64,000 nt of DNA, from positions 1-64,000 of the forward strand of contig NZ_FOUX01000006.1 of NCBI RefSeq assembly GCF_900114995.1, in the 5' to 3' direction. Both the position numbers and the translations under genes were made by a program. This DNA is from Chitinophaga sp. YR627. Its GTDB lineage: Bacteria; Bacteroidota; Bacteroidia; Chitinophagales; Chitinophagaceae. This document shows, in pieces, positions 44,027 to 50,443 of this stretch. The notes beneath the pieces are model-generated. The model ran no database searches, was not told the DNA's origin, and worked only from the letters and a program-made list of their open reading frames with translations. Within the stretch, counting starts at the first letter, position 1. The number at the start of each line of letters is the position of its first letter.

Positions 44027-45031
44027 ATGTCTCCAAAACATAAAAAACTCATCGTTATTGTACCTATGCCTGGTACCTATATGCTGGACATTGCAGGACC
44101 GCTGGACGTCTTTGCAGCTGCCGACAAGATGCTCTCTGAAACCGTAGGGAAAGAGGACGTCGGATATGAAATTATAACAGCCTCTCCACTTAGTACGAAA
44201 AAACTCACCACGAAGAGTGGGGTGGAGATTATTTGTCCGGTAAAGGTGGATGAAGTAGAAGGGCCGATAGATACACTGATCGTAGCCGGTTTTTCTATTA
44301 GAAACCAGGAGACAGGCAAACGTTTCTGTGAATGGTTAAAAAAAGCCTATCCAAAGCTGCGCCGTGTGGGTTCTGTCTGTGTGGGGACGTATGCGCTGGC
44401 AGAGGCAGGTATACTACATGGTAAACAGGCGACTACGCACTGGGAATTCAGTCAGGATTTTCAGCGTCGTTATCCGGATATCAAAGTGGATACGAATCCT
44501 TTCTATACGAGAGACGGCAATGTGTATACTTCCGGCGGGGTAGCATCCGGTATTGATCTGGCGCTGGCGCTGGTGGAGGAAGACTATGGAAGAGATGTTG
44601 CCCTTGCTGCTGCCCGTAAGCTGGTATTGTTCCTGAAACGTACGGGTTATCAGTCGCAGTTCAGTACACTGTTACAGGTACATTCGATGGAGAATTCCAT
44701 TGCCGGTAAACTGCAACCCTGGATGATGCAGCATCTACAGGATGACCTGAGCGTGGAAGAACTGGCAGTACATAGTAATATGAGTCTGCGCAACTTCAAC
44801 CGGATATTCCTGAAAGAGACAGGTATGACGCCAGGGAAATTTGTAGAAAAGCTGCGGATTGAAATGGCCAGGAAATACCTGGAGGACAGCGACATGAGTA
44901 TGGAGCAGATTGCAGAAAAATGCGGACTGGGAGGGATTGTATCTATGCGGCGCACTTTTATGCGGCATATGATGGTATCGCCCAGTGATTACCGCAGAAC
45001 ATTCAGAACATCATTACAAACCGTTCATTGA
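44027..45031 (+). CDS. GlxA-family regulator (DJ-1/PfpI domain plus AraC HTH)
   Basis: Start ATG 44027 (MSPKHKKLIVIV), 334 aa. The DJ-1/PfpI-like domain (5-190) has YMLDIAGPLDVFAAA, DTLIVAGFS and the nucleophile elbow RVGSVCVGTYALAEAG (Cys118), followed by TTHWEFSQDF. The AraC domain (about 225-328) has LSVEELAVHSNMSLRNFNRIFLKETGMTPGKFVEKLRIEMARKYLEDS and MEQIAEKCGLGGIVSMRRTFMRHMMVSPSDYRR. Such regulators respond to small metabolites. GAPDH follows by 21 bases on the same strand, suggesting an operon or regulatory link. Confidence 0.93.
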   Translation: MSPKHKKLIVIVPMPGTYMLDIAGPLDVFAAADKMLSETVGKEDVGYEIITASPLSTKKLTTKSGVEIICPVKVDEVEGPIDTLIVAGFSIRNQETGKRFCEWLKKAYPKLRRVGSVCVGTYALAEAGILHGKQATTHWEFSQDFQRRYPDIKVDTNPFYTRDGNVYTSGGVASGIDLALALVEEDYGRDVALAAARKLVLFLKRTGYQSQFSTLLQVHSMENSIAGKLQPWMMQHLQDDLSVEELAVHSNMSLRNFNRIFLKETGMTPGKFVEKLRIEMARKYLEDSDMSMEQIAEKCGLGGIVSMRRTFMRHMMVSPSDYRRTFRTSLQTVH

Positions 45032-45052
45032 TCACCTAAAAATATATTTACG

Positions 45053-46060
45053 ATGAAAGTAGCTATTAATGGATTCGGACGTATCGGCAGAATGACACTC
45101 AGAGCATTACAGGACAAAAAAGGAGTGGAGGTAGTGGCTATTAATGACCTTACAGAGATCGGGTTGCTCGCGCACCTGCTGAAATATGATACTTCACATG
45201 GCAAGTTTCCCGGCACCGTTACACATGATGATAAACATCTTGTTGTAAACGGGAAGAAGATCCTTTTACTGAATGAAAGATCTCCGGAAAAACTGCCATG
45301 GGGAGAACTGGGGATAGACGTTGTGATTGAGTCTACCGGCCGTTTTACACAGAAAGACCTTGCACAGCAGCATATTACTGCGGGCGCGGGCAGAGTATTG
45401 ATCACAGCACCGGCAACAGGTAATGTGAAGACGATCGTAGCAGGTGTGAATGATGACCTGATCACGGATGAAGATGAGATCCTGTCTACAGCTTCCTGTA
45501 CGACGAACTGTATCGCACCGGTATTATACCTGCTGGATAAGGAATATGGTATTGCTTCCGGTTATATGAGTACGGTGCATGCATTTACCATGGACCAGAT
45601 GTTACAGGATGGACCGCATAAAGATTACAGAAGAGCACGTGCAGCTACGCAGTCAATTATACCAACGACGACAGGTGCTGCAAAGGCGATCGGAGATGTA
45701 TTGCCCGGACTGAAAGGTAAGATGGATGGATTCTCTTATCGTGTACCGGTGATTGACGGTTCGATTGCAGATATGTCACTGAACCTGGTAAAACCGGCAT
45801 CCGCAGCAGAGATCAATGCATTGTTCAAACAGCATGCTGACAATGATCTGAAAGGTGTACTGGAATATACAGAAGAGCCGCTGGTATCAGCAGACATTCT
45901 GGGTAATACCCATTCTTCCATCGTAGATGCGAGTCTGACGCGTACGATCGGAAACCTGGTGAAGGTAGTGGCCTGGTATGATAATGAAGTTGGTATTTCC
46001 AACAGGATCGCAGAACTGACGGTACAGATGGCACAACGGCTGACTGCAACACAGGCCTAG
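45053..46060 (+). CDS. gap: Glyceraldehyde-3-phosphate dehydrogenase, type I
   Basis: A 335-aa cytoplasmic glycolytic enzyme, the normal length. NAD-binding domain MKVAINGFGRIGRMTLRAL and VVAINDL; active site STASCTTNCIAPV with the catalytic Cys; STVHAFTMDQMLQDGPHKDYRRARAATQSIIPTTTGAAKA carries the partner His and phosphate sites; WYDNEVGISNR closes the protein. It oxidises G3P to 1,3-bisphosphoglycerate with NAD+. The location behind a GlxA regulator and not with pgk/tpi suggests a conditionally expressed copy. It converges with lacI with only 2 bases between stop codons. Confidence 0.95.
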   Translation: MKVAINGFGRIGRMTLRALQDKKGVEVVAINDLTEIGLLAHLLKYDTSHGKFPGTVTHDDKHLVVNGKKILLLNERSPEKLPWGELGIDVVIESTGRFTQKDLAQQHITAGAGRVLITAPATGNVKTIVAGVNDDLITDEDEILSTASCTTNCIAPVLYLLDKEYGIASGYMSTVHAFTMDQMLQDGPHKDYRRARAATQSIIPTTTGAAKAIGDVLPGLKGKMDGFSYRVPVIDGSIADMSLNLVKPASAAEINALFKQHADNDLKGVLEYTEEPLVSADILGNTHSSIVDASLTRTIGNLVKVVAWYDNEVGISNRIAELTVQMAQRLTATQA

Positions 46061-46062
46061 TA

Positions 46063-47085
46063 TCAGGAAGAAGCCTGTATGATCAGGCTTGTATTCAGAA
46101 TTTTTCTTTCAAACTCCTTCACGGGCTTTTTACTTTCTATCAGTTGCAGTAGCAGGTTCGTAGCAATCTGTCCCATTTCGAAGGCTGGTTGTCGTACAAC
46201 AGTCAGCGGTGGATGCAGCAATTCTATCAGATCAGAGTTAGAGAATCCCACCAGGGCAATGTCCTGCGGGATGCGTATGCCCTTACTCTTCAATACCCGC
46301 ATACAGTTGGTGGTCAGCTTATCTGACGCCGTGAATATAGCATCAGGTCGTGGGCGCAGTTTCAGTAACTGACTCACGGCCTGTTCTACTTCCTGCAGGT
46401 GCAGACCGGCATAACGGCTGTATTTGATCAGGGCTTTACCAGGTTTCACTTTCGTCTGGGCCAGTGCCTCCCGATAACCAGCAATACGTTCTCTGCTGAT
46501 GGACAAACTTTCCGGTCCGGCGATAACGGCAATATGTTTGTACCCCTTATTGATCAGATGTAAGGTCGCATCATAAGCACCCCTGAAATTATCTACCATC
46601 ACCTTATGCGTCTGGATCTCTTCTACGATACGGTCAAAAAAGACGATCGGAAATCCTCTTTCATGTAATGCTTTCAGATGGTCCAGATTTTCCGTACCAC
46701 TGGATACGGAGATGAGTAGTCCGTCGATAGAACGGGAGGCCAGGTATTGCAGGGTCATCACTTCCTTGTCAAAAGACTCATGCGTCTGGGAGATCATGAC
46801 GTTATATCCTTTATCCTTTGCGACGGACTCAATACCATTAATGGCCTGGGAGAAAAAGCTGTTGGCGATTTCAGCAACGATCACCCCGATGGAGCGGCTT
46901 CGTTTTTCCTTGAGACTGAGCGCAATAGGATTCGGATGATAATTGATCCGGGTGGCATATTCCAGTACCAGCTGTTTGGTAGCAATACTGATCTCATGAC
47001 TATCCCGCAGTGCACGGGACACAGTAGAGGTGGATAACCCCAGCGCAATGGCTATATCTTTTATAGTGGCTGCTTCAAATTTCAT
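46063..47085 (-). CDS. LacI-family transcriptional regulator of the pectin locus
   Basis: A 340-aa repressor-type protein. The HTH (ATIKDIAIALGLSTSTVSRALRD, about 5-27) and hinge helix (NPIALSLKEKRSRSIGVIV) are followed by a periplasmic-binding-protein-like effector domain (61-335; SFFSQAINGIESVAKDKGYNVMISQ, FDRIVEEIQTHKVMVDNFRGAYDAT, PDAIFTASDKLTTNCMRVLKSKG). LacI proteins bind GCAAACGTTTGC-type sites and leave on binding a pathway sugar. A perfect site lies upstream of susC3 (50247-50260). It is divergent from GH43. The inducer is probably a galacturonate intermediate, by context only. Confidence 0.93.
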   Translation of the reverse strand: MKFEAATIKDIAIALGLSTSTVSRALRDSHEISIATKQLVLEYATRINYHPNPIALSLKEKRSRSIGVIVAEIANSFFSQAINGIESVAKDKGYNVMISQTHESFDKEVMTLQYLASRSIDGLLISVSSGTENLDHLKALHERGFPIVFFDRIVEEIQTHKVMVDNFRGAYDATLHLINKGYKHIAVIAGPESLSISRERIAGYREALAQTKVKPGKALIKYSRYAGLHLQEVEQAVSQLLKLRPRPDAIFTASDKLTTNCMRVLKSKGIRIPQDIALVGFSNSDLIELLHPPLTVVRQPAFEMGQIATNLLLQLIESKKPVKEFERKILNTSLIIQASS

Positions 47086-47147
47086 AACGTAGTGAGTAAA
47101 TATACTTATAATTTATTTTATACTATATTAGTGTCATTCTTACACGT

Positions 47148-48776
47148 ATGAAAAACGCTTTGCAGATGAAGAAAAAGCTGCTATTTATTTTGGCTGGTTT
47201 GTGCCTCCCAACGCTGTTTTATGGTCAGCAGCGCTCCCTTTCCCGGGTAGCTGATCTCGGAAATGGCTCCTATAAAAATCCTGTATTGAATGCCGATTAT
47301 TCCGATCCGGATGTTTGCCGGGCAGGGAATGAGTTTTTCATGACGGCGTCCAGTTTTAATGCGGCCCCGGGCTTGCCCATTCTGCAGTCGAAAGACCTGG
47401 TGAACTGGCAGCTGGTGGGACATGCCCTCCTGCGCCAGCCTCCTTTTGTGCATTTCAGCAAGGTCCAGCATGGCAATGGGGTATGGGCGCCTTCTATCCG
47501 TTATCATAAAGGAGAATTTTATATCTATTACCCTGATCCTGATTTCGGTATATACATGATCAAGGCAAAAAATGCGGCGGGACCCTGGTCTGGTCCTGTG
47601 ATGGTAAAAGAAGGTAAGGGGTTGATAGATCCCTGTCCGCTGTGGGATGACGACGGCAAGGTCTATCTTGTACATGCCTGGGCAGGCAGCCGGGCGGGTA
47701 TCAAAAGTATCCTGACACTCAATCGTATGAATGAAGCCGGTACAGCAGTCACGGATGAAGGGGTACTGGTTTTCGACGGACATGGCGCACACCCGACACT
47801 GGAAGGTCCTAAGTTGTATAAACGCAATGGTTATTATTACATTTTTGCGCCGGCAGGTGGCGTGAGTACCGGTTGGCAGCTGGTATTACGGTCCAGGAAC
47901 ATTTATGGTCCGTATGAAGAGAAGATCGTCATGGACCAGGGTAAGAGTGTGGTGAATGGTCCGCATCAGGGCGCCTGGGTGGATATGCCTTCCGGCAGCA
48001 GCTGGTTCCTGCATTTTCAGGATAAAGGTGCTTATGGGCGTGTGGTACATCTGCAACCCATGCAATGGATGAAGGACTGGCCGGTGATAGGTGCGGATAC
48101 TGATGGTGATGGGAAAGGAGAGCCGGTGATGACTTACCGGAAACCACTGGCAGGTATGCCGGTGATCACGCCGCCAGAATCAGATGAATTCAATAGTGCG
48201 ACATTAGGGTTGCAATGGCAATGGCAGGCGAATCCGGTATCTACCTGGATGATGATGTACCCGGCGAAAGGGGCGTTACGCTTATTTTCTGCGAAAGTGC
48301 CTGATTCTTCCCGTAATCACTGGCAGGTACCAAATCTGTTGTTACAGAAGTTTCCGGCGGATAGTTTCACCGTGACCACGAAATGTACATTTACCCCAAA
48401 TCCTGCACTGGAAGGAGAGCGTACAGGCCTGATCATTATGGGTGTTGACTATGCGGGCATCTCACTGATGAAGAAGGATAATAAATTGCAACTGTTATAT
48501 GCGTCCTGTCTGAAAGCAGACAAAGGCGCTGCTGAAGAACAGGAAGTGCTGAAGACGATAGAAGGGAATACCTGTTGGTTCCGGGTGAAGGTAGATAAAG
48601 GAGCGGTGTGTCAGTTTAGTTATAGTACAGATGGTATGAAGTTTATTGATGCGGGGAAGCCGTTTGTAGCACAGCCGGGAAGATGGGTAGGAGCGAAGGT
48701 GGGGCTCTTTTGCACGCGTAATACACAGATCAATGATAGCGGCTTTGCGGATTATGATTGGTTCAGGGTAAATTGA
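47148..48776 (+). CDS. GH43-family glycosidase (exported), arabinofuranosidase/xylosidase type
   Basis: A 542-aa exported enzyme (ATG 47148, alternative 47166; signal ends near LFYGQ). Five-bladed GH43 propeller (about 38-330): NADYSDPDVCRAG with the catalytic base Asp, LIDPCPLWDDDGKVYLVHAW with the pKa-modulating Asp, LEGPKLYKRNGYYYIFAP with the acid Glu. A C-terminal beta-sandwich (about 345-542, GLQWQWQANP) matches the accessory domain of GH43 xylosidase/arabinofuranosidases. In a pectin locus it likely removes arabinose or similar side chains; the linkage is not determined. Next to lacI, divergently. Confidence 0.92.
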   Translation: MKNALQMKKKLLFILAGLCLPTLFYGQQRSLSRVADLGNGSYKNPVLNADYSDPDVCRAGNEFFMTASSFNAAPGLPILQSKDLVNWQLVGHALLRQPPFVHFSKVQHGNGVWAPSIRYHKGEFYIYYPDPDFGIYMIKAKNAAGPWSGPVMVKEGKGLIDPCPLWDDDGKVYLVHAWAGSRAGIKSILTLNRMNEAGTAVTDEGVLVFDGHGAHPTLEGPKLYKRNGYYYIFAPAGGVSTGWQLVLRSRNIYGPYEEKIVMDQGKSVVNGPHQGAWVDMPSGSSWFLHFQDKGAYGRVVHLQPMQWMKDWPVIGADTDGDGKGEPVMTYRKPLAGMPVITPPESDEFNSATLGLQWQWQANPVSTWMMMYPAKGALRLFSAKVPDSSRNHWQVPNLLLQKFPADSFTVTTKCTFTPNPALEGERTGLIIMGVDYAGISLMKKDNKLQLLYASCLKADKGAAEEQEVLKTIEGNTCWFRVKVDKGAVCQFSYSTDGMKFIDAGKPFVAQPGRWVGAKVGLFCTRNTQINDSGFADYDWFRVN

Positions 48777-48785
48777 GTATTGATA

Positions 48786-48828
48786 TTACATCAGGGAGCA
48801 TGGAGCTATCACCTGCTCCCTGATGTAA
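48786..48828. terminator. Perfect 15-bp hairpin between GH43 and the effector-like gene
   Basis: TTACATCAGGGAGCA (48786-48800) and TGCTCCCTGATGTAA (48814-48828) pair exactly around a 13-base loop. It separates two convergent genes and ends one base before the stop codon of the minus-strand gene. Confidence 0.8.
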
Positions 48829-48829
48829 C

Positions 48830-50062
48830 TTATGGTAGTGCAGCAAATACCTTATTTAGCGCACGTCCTTCCCAACCTGTGATTACTCCTGCTCCCACGG
48901 GTTCTCCGCTATAGAGGATCGTATTATTAAATCTTCCACCACCACGTACGTGTGCTCTGCGTAAGACCTTGCCTGCATGCGGTTTATGAATATGCACTGT
49001 GAATGGCTCGATACAGCGATCAATGCCATTTAGAGAATCAGGTAATGTATATGTAAAAACTCCCAGGGCAGATGGACCATTTCCCCATGTTCCTTCATCG
49101 TGTAAGTCTGTACAAACCGGCTGTACGCTGGTGATCACATCCTCAAAATACCTTTCCATTTTCCGGTCTTCCAGCAATGCCTGCGCGGCGTCCAGTTTTT
49201 CTTTTACCAGTTGTGCTGCCTCAAGCAATTCTGCTACCGGCAAGTCGGCAGTGGATCTGGTCTGTTCTGCCTGTCTGGCGGTTCTGGTTGCAGTATTCGC
49301 TGCCACATTATCGTTCAATGCTTTCCAGCTTCTGTGCGTAGCAGCAACTGTTCCCCATACCGTTCCCGCCGGAGGCCTTGCCGGTTCTGCAGCAGATCCT
49401 GCCGCAATATCTGCATTCAACTTATTGATCTCACCGGGCAAAGCGGCAAGTCTGGTTCTGAGATGTGGTGCAGATTCCATAGCAGGAACAAAGGTGCGCT
49501 GAGCCAGATATTCATCTTTTTTCTCGTTCACTTCTCCCATAAATACGGCTAATTCGGCGCGCTTCTGCGTGATCAGCGTTTGCCGTGTTACAATACTCGC
49601 AGCTGAGGCCCATTGTGGTAAAGGGGGCATTGCGGTTCCTCTCAGCGCAACCAGGTCGATTTTGATCGCCGGGATCTCTCTTCGTTGTACAGGCGCTGCA
49701 TGATTGATATGTACCGTCCGCAGTCCGTCCGTCTGTGGAACAGGTTTTGCCTGTAACACCCCTCTTTCTGTCACAGCGGCTTTTTGTTGCAGTTGTGCTG
49801 CCAGCTTCGGACTATTACTGATAGCATCCATCTGCTTTCTCTGTATAAGCTGGTGTGGACTCACATCTGCCATCTGCTGCTGCTGTTTTAACTGTCGCAC
49901 CTGTGCGCTGTTATCAGCCATATCCTGCCACTTCATTTGCAGTGCATCTTCGTCGCGATCGCTCATGAGCTGATGTACAGCCTTCCTGTTAGTTGTCCGG
50001 GATTCATGACCGGCAACAGCGCTGCTTTTCTGCGCTATTGCATTGTCAGCATGTGTATGCAT
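48830..50062 (-). CDS. Effector-like protein: injection-system/polymorphic-toxin-type N-terminal repeats, unknown C-terminal domain
   Basis: A 410-aa protein without signal peptide. It begins MHTHADNAIAQKSS and has three related segments (about 41-59, 62-77, 78-93): ALQMKWQDMADNSAQVRQL, QQMADVSPHQLIQRKQ and MDAISNSPKLAAQLQQ, then the VQRR-type sites LIQRK and PVQRR. These M-A-D/N-N-S-P-x-x-x-x-L repeats and VQR stretches are what I know from Bacteroidota proteins that carry a DUF4157 domain and accompany extracellular contractile injection systems. DUF4157 itself (its H-E-x-x-H) is absent. The middle (150-300) is helical; the C-terminus (about 300-410, ERYFEDVITSVQPVC, IEPFTVHIHKPHAG, HVRGGGRFNNTILYSG, GWEGRALNKVFAALP) is unknown. 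Orphan within the pectin locus, opposite strand. Confidence 0.6.
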   Translation of the reverse strand: MHTHADNAIAQKSSAVAGHESRTTNRKAVHQLMSDRDEDALQMKWQDMADNSAQVRQLKQQQQMADVSPHQLIQRKQMDAISNSPKLAAQLQQKAAVTERGVLQAKPVPQTDGLRTVHINHAAPVQRREIPAIKIDLVALRGTAMPPLPQWASAASIVTRQTLITQKRAELAVFMGEVNEKKDEYLAQRTFVPAMESAPHLRTRLAALPGEINKLNADIAAGSAAEPARPPAGTVWGTVAATHRSWKALNDNVAANTATRTARQAEQTRSTADLPVAELLEAAQLVKEKLDAAQALLEDRKMERYFEDVITSVQPVCTDLHDEGTWGNGPSALGVFTYTLPDSLNGIDRCIEPFTVHIHKPHAGKVLRRAHVRGGGRFNNTILYSGEPVGAGVITGWEGRALNKVFAALP

Positions 50063-50246
50063 GGTAGCTGATTTAGGTACAGGGATTGAACGGTAATATT
50101 AGCCTCGTTTCAGGGAATTGTCTCTTAGATGGTGCTAAAGATATAGTTTTATTTATAATTTATCAATTGTTCTGCCAGCCCTGTCTTCCCGGTCACTTTT
50201 ACGCCCTCCGTTTCTTTGTCTGAGCCCCTGATCCTGATACCTTTTC

Positions 50247-50260
50247 CGCAAACGTTTGCG
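50247..50260. promoter_or_regulatory. Perfect LacI-family operator upstream of susC3
   Basis: CGCAAACGTTTGCG is a perfect 14-bp palindrome with the central CG of LacI-family operators. It overlaps a TTTG -33 box (50255-50258) of a candidate promoter whose -7 box would be TTCCTTTC (50278-50285, two mismatches, 19-base spacer). The LacI gene 3 kb to the left is the likely ligand. Confidence 0.7.
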
Positions 50261-50359
50261 TAAATAAATACCTCCATTCCTTTCCGTATTAATGAATATC
50301 GGCGTAGAATTGTTTCGGGGAGACCCAAAGGATGAACTGAAGAGGAACAGTGCCACAAT

Positions 50360-50380
50360 ATATTGCCACTGTAGCAATAT
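50360..50380 (+). promoter_or_regulatory. Leader hairpin before susC3
   Basis: A 7-bp perfect stem (ATATTGC/GCAATAT) with a 7-base loop, 64 bases before the ATG. Function unknown. Confidence 0.3.
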
Positions 50381-50443
50381 CACTATTTCCATTGCGGACT
50401 AACAATTACCCAATTTTAGAAGACAGATACAACACGTTACGTT

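Larger units (their letters stand above)
50063..50443. other. Intergenic region upstream of susC3
   Basis: 380 bases shared by the effector-like gene (minus) and susC3 (plus). It contains the LacI-type operator (50247-50260), a weak promoter (50255-50285) and a leader hairpin, ATATTGC (50360-50366) with GCAATAT (50374-50380). Short minus-strand open frames across the operator appear spurious. Confidence 0.6.

Noticed and set aside
50149..50392. Overlapping minus-strand open frames upstream of susC3
   Set aside because: Two frames in the same stretch, both crossing the LacI operator and promoter; no protein features.
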